This document shows positions 9,056 to 17,187 of a stretch of DNA of 64,000 bases, one piece after another (positions within the stretch are counted from its first letter, which is position 1; the number at the start of each line of letters is the position of its first letter). Under the pieces are notes generated by a model. It was given only the letters and a program-made list of their open reading frames with translations, was not told the origin of the DNA and ran no database searches. A program made the position numbers and the translations under genes. Source of the DNA: DATKEJ01 sp963768715 (GTDB lineage: Bacteria > Bacteroidota > Rhodothermia > Rhodothermales > DATKEJ01); contig CAVYJC010000009.1 of assembly GCA_963768715.1 (NCBI GenBank), positions 124,001 to 188,000 of the forward strand. Direction: 5' to 3'.

Positions 9056-9947
9056 TGTCGGCTTCGCCGTGCCTGCGAACCAGATTATGGGGTTTCACGA
9101 TCAATACCGGGCAGGTCGCATGCGCAACCGTCTTCTCGGCAACGCTCCCCATTAAGAAGTGCTCCATCCCAGTCAATCCGTGCGTCGACATGATGATCAA
9201 ATCGACGTCATGGTTCTCGACGTAGCGTGGAATGTCACGAGCGGGATAGCCGCCGAATGCTTTGACGGAGACAACCAGGTCATCCGCATCGAGCCCTGCA
9301 ACTTCCTCGCGGAGATGGCGCTCGGACCGCTGTTCGATGTCGGGCTCCATGTCGTAAACGGATTGGAAGAAGGGACCGTAGAAAGCCGGGTGAAATCGGT
9401 CTTCGACAATGTGAACAAGGTCGATCTTGGCACCCGCCGAGGCCGCTACGTCTAGTGCCGTCTTCAAGGCTTCGCGGGAGTATTCGGAGAAATCGAACGG
9501 GACAAGAATTCGACGTACGTGCACGGGGTCGATATCGCCATCCTTGCGCACTGTGAGGACCGCACACGGGGCTTCTCTTACAACCTCCGACGCGACGCTT
9601 CCCAGCACGAGGGCCCGAAGTCCTCGCCGCCCATGCGTTCCCATCACGATCAGATTGATATCGTAGTCACGCGCGTACCGTAGAATAGCCGGCCCGGCTA
9701 CGTAGTCTCGTTCAATAGCGTACTCCACGTCGACACCGACCAGGCTCTTCTCGGCGAGACGCGTCTTGACCATGGATTCGAGGCGGGCTTTGACCGACTC
9801 GTCGTACGGCTCGCCATGCAGTACCTCCACGAAAAGCACGTGCAACCGGGTACCTTCCGAAAATGCGAAGTCGATCGCGAGACCTAGTGCTCTTTGGGAG
9901 CATTCAGACAGATCTACCGCCGCGAGTATGTTCTTGAAGTCTTTCAT
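9033..9947 (-). CDS. tandem universal stress protein (UspA family)
   Basis: First gene of the five-gene minus-strand run. Of 304 residues, domain 1 (5-150) has GTHGRRGLRALVLGSVAS and domain 2 (155-290) has STHGLTGMEHFLMGSVAE, so both ATP loops look intact. It is a paralogue of the adjacent gene at 8072-9055 and probably arose by tandem duplication. It begins MKDFKNILAAVDLSECSQRA, a typical Usp start, at ATG 9947. About 190 bases separate it from the end of the cytochrome gene; that gap should hold the operon promoter but I could not pick a convincing one. Confidence 0.92.
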   Translation of the reverse strand: MKDFKNILAAVDLSECSQRALGLAIDFAFSEGTRLHVLFVEVLHGEPYDESVKARLESMVKTRLAEKSLVGVDVEYAIERDYVAGPAILRYARDYDINLIVMGTHGRRGLRALVLGSVASEVVREAPCAVLTVRKDGDIDPVHVRRILVPFDFSEYSREALKTALDVAASAGAKIDLVHIVEDRFHPAFYGPFFQSVYDMEPDIEQRSERHLREEVAGLDADDLVVSVKAFGGYPARDIPRYVENHDVDLIIMSTHGLTGMEHFLMGSVAEKTVAHATCPVLIVKPHNLVRRHGEADIGVEHAF

Positions 9948-10139
9948 TGCGCTGAACCATTGGTTCTAAGTCACAATGAGGATACGGCGGTGCACATCCC
10001 ACCCATGCGGGGTGGCGTCCTTATGCCGGGTGGGGAAAGGCAATCACCACCTGTGAGGCCCGCCCCGACAAAGTGAAGGCAATGAGAAGAAACGCAACGC
10101 GTAGGTGAGGCGAGGTTTGGAGTGACGCGCGTCTACGTC

Positions 10140-10646
10140 TCAGTCAGATTCGCCGCCGGGGCCGTCCACGGCCGCCCCACTCTCCTCGTCCATCGCCACG
10201 CTCGTCGTCCGAAAATACTCGACTACAGATCGCGCTTCGTCCTCTGTCAGATTCTGATTCGCCATGGGCGTCATGTACTCGCTCAACAGCTTCTTTGCTT
10301 CCGGATGCTCTGACAGCATGCCTTCGGGATTGAGGATCATATTCATGACGTATGCCGGCGTTCGACGGCTGAGCACGTCACCCAGCGCAGGTCCGACATA
10401 CCTCTCGTCTAACTTATGGCAGGCGCTGCACTTGAGTTCAAAGGTGGCCTTGCCCTTCTCGGCGAGCTCTGGGTCAATCTCACCCAACGTGACGGTCGTC
10501 ACAGGTCCGACTCCGTTTTCCATTTGCTCGGCCGTCAGTCCGCCGGCCTCTCCGCCTGACGCAGATTCGCTCTGGCGCCCTCCGCACCCCGAGGCAACCG
10601 AGATCACCAATGAAAAGGAGAGCGCAAGAATCGCATATGACTTCAT
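10140..10646 (-). CDS. lipoprotein mono-heme cytochrome c
   Basis: Electron carrier anchored to a membrane. The start ATG 10646 is preceded by GAAGG and opens a lipoprotein signal peptide ending LVISVASGC, with Cys21 as the lipidated residue. After a Ser/Glu/Gly-rich linker comes a single heme site CSACH (73-77) in a class I cytochrome c fold; methionines in the C-terminal half (MNMILNPEGM, MTPMANQNL) could supply the sixth ligand. The frame stays open to 10757, but the upstream residues look non-coding. Oxidase, N2O reductase or other partners are not present nearby, so the electron acceptor is unknown. Confidence 0.9.
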   Translation of the reverse strand: MKSYAILALSFSLVISVASGCGGRQSESASGGEAGGLTAEQMENGVGPVTTVTLGEIDPELAEKGKATFELKCSACHKLDERYVGPALGDVLSRRTPAYVMNMILNPEGMLSEHPEAKKLLSEYMTPMANQNLTEDEARSVVEYFRTTSVAMDEESGAAVDGPGGESD

Positions 10647-10852
10647 CGGAATACCTTCGCGTCTATCGATCTGGAGTGTAGAATGTAGGTTCCGTCTTCG
10701 ACTCAGAGTGAGGCAGCCTTCGTATTTCCTCAAAAGTCCTTCCGCGAAAACGCCCAACGTCGGAGCAACACCGGAATCACGATCCCGATCGGGAGACTTG
10801 CAGGGGAGGTGACCACCGCAAGCCGTGATCCAGAAAAGGCCTTGGCACGGAC

Positions 10853-11869
10853 TTAGACGAGCTGAATGCGACTCTTGAGGCCGTCGGTCATCGCAATCCT
10901 TCCATCCGCAAATACCCAGACGGCTTCGGTCTCCGGCAGCGTCTCGATGAGTTTCCGGGCGGCCGCCGGCTGCATCACGCTGATCGCTGTGGCCAACGCG
11001 TCGGATGTCATCGTCGAGCGCGACAGCACGCTCGCGCTCACGACTTCGCTGACCGAAAGACCGGTCTTTGGATCGATGATGTGCGATCGCCGTACGCCGT
11101 CCACTTCACGACTCTGGGCATAGGTCCCCGACGTCGCAACCGCCTCGTCTTCTATTTCGAGTGTGGCGAACAACGATTCGGGCCGGAACGGATCCCGGAT
11201 ACCAATTCTCCAGCGTCTCGTCGGCTCAGGACGCCCCATTGCGTACAAGTCTCCCCCTGCGTCCAGAAGGGCCGAGCCGATCCCCGAACTTCGCAATGAA
11301 ATCAACGCTTCGTCAACAGAAAACCCTTTGGCGATACCTCCGAAGTCGACGGCGTAGCCCCCCGTTTCGAGCCGGACTTCATTCCCCCGGACGTGGAGTT
11401 TCGTATAGTCAATGACCTCCTTTTCGGGTCCCGATCCGTCGCCATGCCGTGGAGCAAAGCCGAGGCGTCGCAAGATGGGCAACACGGTGACGTCGAGCGC
11501 GCCTTCCGTCAACTCGCCGAATCGGAGTGCGGCCCGGGTCACTTCGACGAGTGGGCGCGAGCCGGTCCTCCAATCGCCAGGCACATCATTGAGGCGACTG
11601 AGCTCGCTGGAAGACCGATGAACGCTCAGATCGCGATCCACCTCCCGGATAGCGGAAAATGCTTCCTCGAAGAGGCGCGGGGCGTATGCCTCGCGGGGGA
11701 GCGACAGTCTCACCTGGGTCCCCATCGACCAGATAAACTCATCGTGCAATTCGGCGAGGGGACGGCGCACGGCGAAGATCGCGTTCGGCGCGGCTCCGAC
11801 CATGGCTACTCCGCCGAGCGCTTTGGCGCAATTCGCCAGGAACTCCCGGCGACTGGGTGGCTGCGACAT
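10853..11869 (-). CDS. apbE: FAD:protein FMN transferase (ApbE family)
   Basis: Covalently attaches FMN to Thr/Ser of flavoproteins such as NqrB/C or RnfD/G. The start at 11869 gives a twin-arginine signal (SRREFLANCAKALGG), so the enzyme is exported. Family marks are VTVLPILRRLG, VDFGGIAKGFSVDEA, SALLDAGGDLYAMG, ATSGTYAQ and HIIDPKTG, then TMTSDALATAISVM near the Mg/FAD site. It has 338 residues, usual for the family. It follows the divergent two-component region and precedes the cytochrome on the same strand, but its flavoprotein substrate is not in the window. A longer start at 11944 is possible but would bury the Tat motif. Confidence 0.92.
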   Translation of the reverse strand: MSQPPSRREFLANCAKALGGVAMVGAAPNAIFAVRRPLAELHDEFIWSMGTQVRLSLPREAYAPRLFEEAFSAIREVDRDLSVHRSSSELSRLNDVPGDWRTGSRPLVEVTRAALRFGELTEGALDVTVLPILRRLGFAPRHGDGSGPEKEVIDYTKLHVRGNEVRLETGGYAVDFGGIAKGFSVDEALISLRSSGIGSALLDAGGDLYAMGRPEPTRRWRIGIRDPFRPESLFATLEIEDEAVATSGTYAQSREVDGVRRSHIIDPKTGLSVSEVVSASVLSRSTMTSDALATAISVMQPAAARKLIETLPETEAVWVFADGRIAMTDGLKSRIQLV

Positions 11870-12078
11870 CAGTCTGGCTGTTGTCCGGCGCAATGAGGCG
11901 GGGACATGCCGATACGATCGAAACTTCCCTGTGACCCCATCCACGCAGGCGTGTATTCGTTTGGCAGGAATAAAGTGCAGGGCAAGACACCCGAATCAGG
12001 GCCTTCCTCTCCACCGCGTGTGGGGCTTAATGATTTGCGACCGTCAGGGACTGACCCACAGGGGCCGGCCGGAGCTTT

Positions 12079-12729
12079 CTATTCTGCTCCTTCGCCCTCG
12101 ACCCAATGGACCGCATGCTGCATCAGCTCCGCGGCGTTATTGAGATTGAGTTTTGCCTTAATCCGCGCGCGGTACGATTCGACCGTCTTGACGGAGAGAT
12201 GAAGCTTTTCAGCGATATCTCTTGTGCTCAAACCACGTCCCGTCAGCTCGAAGACCTCCAGCTCGCGATCACTGAGAACCTCGAGGGGAGATTTCGTCAG
12301 CGCTCCTCTTCCCTGCGCCATGCCGAGCAGGAGCCTCTCGTTCACTTCCTCACTAACGTAGATGCCGCCATTGAGAACTCGTCGAATGGCCTTAATGATC
12401 ACCTCTCCGGCTTCGAGTTTCATCACGTAGCCGCGGGCACCGGCACGAATCGCACGTTCCGCGTACAGGGCCTCATCGTGACGTGAGACGACGAGCACCT
12501 GCAAATCCGGTTTCAGTGCCATCATGTGTTTCATGAGCTCGAGTCCGCTCATTCCCGGTAGCGATATGTCGACCACGGCGAGGTCGGGCTTGACTTCTTC
12601 CATTGCATCGAGCGCTTCCTCAGCGTTCTCAGCCTGAGCGACGACGGTAAGATCAGGCTCGGTATCAATCGTCATCGCGAGACCCTTCCGCATCAGGGGA
12701 TGATCATCGACAAGAAGTATCTTTTCCAT
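12079..12729 (-). CDS. NarL/LuxR-family response regulator
   Basis: Transcription factor activated by phosphorylation. The receiver domain (1-120) has VDDHP acidic residues, phospho-acceptor Asp54 in VVDISLPG and a conserved Lys in YVMKLEAGE. The C-terminal GerE-type helix-turn-helix has LSDRELEVFELTGRGLSTRD followed by KTVESYRARIKAKL. The start chosen is ATG 12729 (MEKILLVDDHP); the frame opens at 12780 but the earlier residues overlap the kinase end. Only 11 bases separate it from the stop of the histidine kinase, its obvious partner. Targets are unknown. Confidence 0.94.
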   Translation of the reverse strand: MEKILLVDDHPLMRKGLAMTIDTEPDLTVVAQAENAEEALDAMEEVKPDLAVVDISLPGMSGLELMKHMMALKPDLQVLVVSRHDEALYAERAIRAGARGYVMKLEAGEVIIKAIRRVLNGGIYVSEEVNERLLLGMAQGRGALTKSPLEVLSDRELEVFELTGRGLSTRDIAEKLHLSVKTVESYRARIKAKLNLNNAAELMQHAVHWVEGEGAE

Positions 12730-12740
12730 ATGCAAAAACG

Positions 12741-14171
12741 CTAGCTGCGTTGATTTTTCACCACCAAAGGTACGGTACAAGTTACGCTCGTGCCCTCATC
12801 TTGGATCGAGCGAACCTCAAGCGTTCCGCCAATGATACGTGCCCGGTAGTGCATAATATGTACGCCCATCCCTGATTCACCGGATCTTTCACTGGGAAAG
12901 CCGACGCCGTTGTCGCGAATACGAATGCGAATCCTGTCTGGTGAGAAGGCCAGCGCGACGCTAACTTCCGTCGCCCGGCCGTGTTTCACCGCATTGCTTA
13001 CGGCTTCCTGCGCAATGCGAAACAGGTGCGTGACTACGCTGGCGTCGACTGCTGCCGGCTCCCCCATTATGCGGACCTGACAGGCAATGCCGAACAGCGT
13101 TTGTGCATTCTTTGAGAGTCGCTTGAGCGCAGTGGTAAGTCCTTCCGCCTCGATGTCGACAGGGACGAGGCCACGGGCCAGGGCCCTCGCCTGCTGATCG
13201 GCTTCTCGGATCAAGCTCGTGATCTCCTGCGCCTGCTCGGCCGCATCAGGATCAATTTCGCTCAACTGGCGAGCGAGGTGCTGGCTCAGCAGCCCGATCC
13301 CGGTAAGCATCTGGCCAAGTCCGTCGTGCAGATCCTGTCCGATGCGTCGCTGCTCCTGGTCGCTTATTCGGAGGATCTCCTGCTCGAGACGGCGACGATC
13401 GCTCACGTCCTTGATGATTCCCGTGAAGATCCTTCGACCCTCGACTTGGACCTCACTTACTGCGAGTTCGAGTGGGAACAGGGACCCGTCCTTTCTCCTG
13501 CCCTTGACCTCCCTTCCGATGCCGATGATCTTCTCCTCACCCGTTTCCAGATAATTTCTGATATAGGTGTCGTGCTCCTCTCGATAGGGGCTCGGCATGA
13601 GTACGCTGACGTTCTTGCCTATGACCTCGGCCTCGGCATAGCCGAACGTCCCCTCGGCCGCTCGATTGAAGCTTTCGATAATGCCGTGCTCGTCAGTCGT
13701 AACGATTGCATCGACAGTTGTGTTCAGGATGGATCGTACCCTATGCTCGCTGAACCGGAGGGCGGCCTGCGTATTCAGGGCCGCGGTGACATCCTGCGCC
13801 AGGCCGATCACACGCGTGGCCTTAGCTTCCGCATCACGCTCGACAACACCAAATACGCGTACGTTGAGCAACTGACCGTCGGTCTTGATGATGCGGTGGT
13901 CCACATGGAAGGAAGCCTCCCCTTCGAGCGCATCATTGACCACGGCCAAAACATCTTCGAGGTCGTCGGGGTGGAACAGGGACGTCAGCTGGGCAAACGT
14001 CGTCGGCGCATCCTCAGCGCGCAGACCGAGGATTCGGAGGAGATCATCGGAAAGCCTGATCTTGTCGGTCTGGATATTCCATTCCCACGAGCCGACATCA
14101 AAACTGGAATCGGGCTCTTGAGGCAGCATCCCGCCGGTGTTTCTTGCTTTTGGAGAACGCTTTGCTGTCAT
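12741..14171 (-). CDS. PAS-PAS histidine kinase (HisKA_3/NarX type), possible heme PAS
   Basis: Soluble sensor kinase of 476 residues; no membrane segment is evident. PAS1 (about 20-145) has SWEWNIQTDKIRLSDDLLRI. PAS2 (about 150-270) has SFNRAAEGTFGYAEAEVIGK, then EEHDTYIRNYL and EKIIGIGREVKGRRKDG. Next is the HisKA_3 dimerisation helix with phospho-acceptor His282 in DLHDGLGQML, then an HATPase domain with AQEAVSNAVKHG and DNGVGFPSERSGESGMGVHI. PAS2 His200 and Arg220 fall at the positions of the heme ligand and O2-sensing Arg of FixL, as I recall that family, so oxygen sensing is possible. ATG 14171 was chosen because the earlier in-frame start lacks PAS homology. It is cotranscribed with the response regulator. 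Confidence 0.92.
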   Translation of the reverse strand: MTAKRSPKARNTGGMLPQEPDSSFDVGSWEWNIQTDKIRLSDDLLRILGLRAEDAPTTFAQLTSLFHPDDLEDVLAVVNDALEGEASFHVDHRIIKTDGQLLNVRVFGVVERDAEAKATRVIGLAQDVTAALNTQAALRFSEHRVRSILNTTVDAIVTTDEHGIIESFNRAAEGTFGYAEAEVIGKNVSVLMPSPYREEHDTYIRNYLETGEEKIIGIGREVKGRRKDGSLFPLELAVSEVQVEGRRIFTGIIKDVSDRRRLEQEILRISDQEQRRIGQDLHDGLGQMLTGIGLLSQHLARQLSEIDPDAAEQAQEITSLIREADQQARALARGLVPVDIEAEGLTTALKRLSKNAQTLFGIACQVRIMGEPAAVDASVVTHLFRIAQEAVSNAVKHGRATEVSVALAFSPDRIRIRIRDNGVGFPSERSGESGMGVHIMHYRARIIGGTLEVRSIQDEGTSVTCTVPLVVKNQRS

Positions 14172-14270
14172 ATTGATTCTTTGGTCTCGAAAATACGGCG
14201 CCCTTCTGATGCACGAAACGGATATTCCATGATCTCGCATCCACCAGGCAATAGAGGAGAAACCCGATCC

Positions 14271-15419
14271 ATGGAGCCACTACCCGCCGTCGAACTCGAG
14301 ACTGTCGAAGAACTGAAAGAACATCTGGAGGCCAGCGGTTCGATGCAAGGAACGGTGCTGCAGGGTCTTGACCTTCGCGATTCCGATGTGGAAGAGGCGC
14401 TGTTGACACATACCCTCGCCGGCTGCTATTTCCTCGGGTGTCATTTTTCGGCCCGCCTGTACAATCACATTCGAGAGACGGGCGGAACGGTCTTTCCAGT
14501 CTTTCGGGACTTGCCTTTCGATCCGTACCGGTCAACGCTGTATTCGGTGAACGAGCTTCTCGAGGGATATGAACGGGGAAAACCCGCATCACTCCAACAA
14601 ACCCGGGACGCAAGAATCTACTCGTTCTACAGGAGGCACCGGTCGGCCTCAAGACGGTCTCCGATTCTGGAGGCGCTGGCGTGTCGCATCCACGACCATG
14701 CTATCGACAACGCGCTCCGCGACCTGATCGACCCACTCGACGCCCCGGCGCTCCGCATCGTCGGCATCATGGGTGGCCACAAACTCCTGCGGACCGATCC
14801 CGGATTCTCGGATGTGGCGCGAATCGCCCGTCGATTGACAAGGGATGGATATTTTCTCGCGACGGGAGGCGGTCCGGGCGCCATGGAGGCAGGAAACCTC
14901 GGTGCGTGGCTCGCCGATCATGACGAAGGCCGAATCGACACCTGTATCGATCTGTTGAAGCCTGATCCTGCCTACGTCGATCGTCATTATCTGGATAGGG
15001 CCTTCGATGTCCTCGATCTTCATCCAACGGGCACGGCCAGTCTCGCCGTACCAACCTGGTTCTACGGTCACGAACCGAGTAATCTGTTCTCTGCCTACAT
15101 CGCGAAGTACTTCGCGAACAGCATTCGCGAAGACGGCCTCCTGGCCATCGCGACGTGGGGCGTGATTTTCTCACCGGGCAGCGCGGGCACCATTCAGGAG
15201 ATCTTCCAGGATGCAGCCCAGAACCATTACGGATCCATGACCGTGGCAAGCCCAATGGTCTTCCTCGGCACGGACTACTGGAGTCGCTACCGTCCGGTTT
15301 ACCAACTCCTCGCCTCAATGGCCGAGGGACAACCCTACCGCGCGCTGATCCACATTACAGACGATCCGACCGACGCTGTGGAATTCATCCGCAGGAATCC
15401 CCCAATTCCGGCCGAATAA
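14271..15419 (+). CDS. LOG-family Rossmann-fold nucleotide-binding protein
   Basis: Relative of the lysine-decarboxylase-like LOG proteins (cytokinin riboside phosphoribohydrolases, PpnN nucleosidases). It has 382 residues, far larger than plain LOG (~190) and nearer to PpnN-type proteins with an extra N-terminal domain. Nucleotide-binding motifs are GIMGGHKLLRTDP, ATGGGPGAMEAGNLGAW (replacing the usual GGGxxGLMG) and FSPGSAGTIQEIFQDA (the PGGxGTxxE motif with Ser for Gly). The start ATG 14271 follows GAGGAGA; an in-frame ATG at 14229 lacks this. It is divergent from the kinase with ~100 bases between. Substrate is unknown; nucleotide monophosphate cleavage is the family expectation. Confidence 0.82.
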   Translation: MEPLPAVELETVEELKEHLEASGSMQGTVLQGLDLRDSDVEEALLTHTLAGCYFLGCHFSARLYNHIRETGGTVFPVFRDLPFDPYRSTLYSVNELLEGYERGKPASLQQTRDARIYSFYRRHRSASRRSPILEALACRIHDHAIDNALRDLIDPLDAPALRIVGIMGGHKLLRTDPGFSDVARIARRLTRDGYFLATGGGPGAMEAGNLGAWLADHDEGRIDTCIDLLKPDPAYVDRHYLDRAFDVLDLHPTGTASLAVPTWFYGHEPSNLFSAYIAKYFANSIREDGLLAIATWGVIFSPGSAGTIQEIFQDAAQNHYGSMTVASPMVFLGTDYWSRYRPVYQLLASMAEGQPYRALIHITDDPTDAVEFIRRNPPIPAE

Positions 15420-15785
15420 TTTCAGATACATCGCGGCGAGTCGTCCTGGGTCGACGAAATGGCGATTCGTTCCAAGTCCGTGGAGGATGCGTCCGTCGAG
15501 GAGCTCTTGCGGCAGGGGGTGGTTCCTGCCGGACGAGTGGCGACGGAAGATGGGCGGGCGCTTCCGGCGTACGATGGAAAAGATCGTCGTAAAATAAATC
15601 AGCCAAAAGTGGGAACATTGGCCGGAACGTCCTTGAAGGTCGTGAGTTGTAGTCGTGTTCTATCACATTGTGTAATCAGGTCTCCATTGTAAGCTTCCGC
15701 GCCGCGGTGCTCGAATGATTTGCACCTTCGCGTCGGGAGCTTTTTCGATTTGGGGCCTTGAGACACAGCTAATATTTCTATCTCG
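15420..15785 (+). other. 366-base gap: no convincing gene, probable leader of RRM gene
   Basis: Two overlapping open frames exist here (15459-15692 plus, 15385-15666 minus). Neither has a recognisable domain or a ribosome binding site, and I treat both as chance. The last ~90 bases before 15786 probably form the 5' leader of the RNA-binding protein, a gene class often controlled through its leader, but I identified no defined motif. Confidence 0.4.
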
Positions 15786-16097
15786 ATGAACATCTACGTT
15801 GGCAACCTGCCGCACGCTACGACCGAGCCCGAACTCAGAGAGGCTTTCGAGGAGTATGGCGTTGTAAGTTCGGTTGCGATCATCAAAGACAAGTTTACCG
15901 GCAAGTCACGAGGATTCGGTTTTGTCGAAATGCCAGACGACGACGAAGCGAATGAAGCAATGTCCAATCTGAACGGGCAGGACTTCGGCGGTCGCACGCT
16001 CAGGATTAACGAAGCTCGGCCTCGCGAAAAGCGCCCGTCCCGTGACGGTGGTGGCGGCGGCGGCGGATACGGCAATCGAGGCGGCTATCGACGATAG
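15786..16097 (+). CDS. RRM-domain RNA-binding protein, glycine-rich tail
   Basis: Small single-RRM protein (103 residues) like bacterial/cyanobacterial Rbp proteins. RNP2 is IYVGNL (residues 2-7) and RNP1 is KSRGFGFVEM (about 40-49), both with the RNA-stacking aromatics. The tail after residue 80 is Arg/Gly rich (EKRPSRDGGGGGGGYGNRGG), as in glycine-rich RNA-binding proteins. It probably binds mRNA during cold or other stress. Monocistronic: a perfect 15-bp terminator hairpin lies 20 bases after the stop. Confidence 0.95.
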   Translation: MNIYVGNLPHATTEPELREAFEEYGVVSSVAIIKDKFTGKSRGFGFVEMPDDDEANEAMSNLNGQDFGGRTLRINEARPREKRPSRDGGGGGGGYGNRGGYRR

Positions 16098-16116
16098 CCA
16101 ACTGCACTTGTTTTGT

Positions 16117-16157
16117 AAAGAGGGTGTGGTCTTTTGACCACACCCTCTTTCTTTTTG
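16117..16157 (+). terminator. rho-independent terminator after RRM gene
   Basis: A 15-bp perfect stem (16117-16131 with 16136-16150), a TTTT loop and a T-rich tail (CTTTTT). One of the clearest terminators in the window. Confidence 0.92.
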
Positions 16158-16266
16158 GTCTCTGCGCCTCCCGCCGATTCCCGCTTCGTACGCCAGGTGC
16201 AGCAGCGTGCAAGCGATCGGGTGCATATTTTGCACCAACGATCTACAAATACCTGGAGACTGTCCG

Positions 16267-17115
16267 ATGAAGCTCGGAATCCACGCCTACGCCTGGTGCT
16301 CGAAATGGACCAATGATACGCTCGATCTGATCGACCGCGTGAAGCGGCTCGGAATGGATTTTATCGAGATTCCCCTCATGAGTCTCGAGACGTTTGATGC
16401 CGAGGCTGTCCGAGCCCGGTTGGAGAAAGCAAATCTTGGATCGGTCACCTCCACGGTCCTCCTCAACGACACCGACATCACCTCCGACGACCCGGCGACG
16501 AGAGCGCGCGGCGTCGATTATCTGCTGCGGTGTGTCGATGCGACGGCCGCCATCGGGGCGACGAGCTTCTCAGGCGTGATTTACTCACAACATGTGAAGC
16601 CGGCAACGGCGCGACCCACCCCCGATGCCTGGAGGTTTTCGGCTGACGCACTTCGACAGGTAGCCGACCGGGCCGCCGAGCACGGGGTTCTGATTGCACT
16701 CGAACCGGTCAACCGGTACGAAACCTATCTCGTCAATACCTGCGAACAGGCGTTGAAACTGCGCGAGATGGTAGGCAGGGAGAACGTCAAGGTTCATCTC
16801 GACACCTACCACATGAACATCGAGGAAAAGGATTTCTACGCGGCCACCCTGCAGGCCGGAGAGCATCTGATCCACTATCACCTCTGCGAAAACGACCGTG
16901 GGATTCCGGGTACGGGTCAGGTGGACTGGGACGGCATTTTTCGCGCACTCGCCGAAATCGGCTATCAGGGTAATGCGGCGCTCGAAAGCTTCGTCGACGT
17001 CACCGACAATATGAACACGTGGGTCTGGCGACAGCTCGCACCGGACGGTGACACGCTGCTGCGCCAGGGGGCAGATTTCATCCGACGCAAGCAGCAAGAG
17101 TATGGGCTCGCCTGA
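16267..17115 (+). CDS. sugar phosphate isomerase/epimerase (D-tagatose/D-psicose 3-epimerase-like)
   Basis: TIM-barrel ketose 3-epimerase family, 282 residues, typical length. Metal and catalytic motifs of the D-tagatose 3-epimerase group are present: LEPVNRYETYLVNT (catalytic Glu), HLDTYHMNIEE (metal Asp and His), HYHLCENDRGIPGTGQVDWD (His and Arg) and ALESF (second Glu). ATG 16267 is preceded by GGAG at eight bases. Substrate could be D-psicose, D-tagatose or another ketose; family knowledge does not settle it. It is flanked by terminators on both sides, so it is its own transcription unit. Confidence 0.9.
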   Translation: MKLGIHAYAWCSKWTNDTLDLIDRVKRLGMDFIEIPLMSLETFDAEAVRARLEKANLGSVTSTVLLNDTDITSDDPATRARGVDYLLRCVDATAAIGATSFSGVIYSQHVKPATARPTPDAWRFSADALRQVADRAAEHGVLIALEPVNRYETYLVNTCEQALKLREMVGRENVKVHLDTYHMNIEEKDFYAATLQAGEHLIHYHLCENDRGIPGTGQVDWDGIFRALAEIGYQGNAALESFVDVTDNMNTWVWRQLAPDGDTLLRQGADFIRRKQQEYGLA

Positions 17116-17135
17116 CGTCGAGCTAGCCTAAACGA

Positions 17136-17174
17136 AAAGCGGCGGCGTCCCTCGGGACGTCGCCGCTTTCTTGT
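17136..17174 (+). terminator. bidirectional terminator between epimerase and broken T9SS gene
   Basis: The stem 17136-17150 pairs with 17155-17169 around a CTCG loop, with one G-T pair. A-rich and T-rich flanks suit both converging genes. Confidence 0.9.
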
Positions 17175-17187
17175 TTGCGAGAGTCGA

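Noticed and set aside
15385..15692. Two overlapping small open frames (77 codons plus, 93 codons minus)
   Set aside because: No recognisable domain, no Shine-Dalgarno; the region is better read as leader of the RRM gene.
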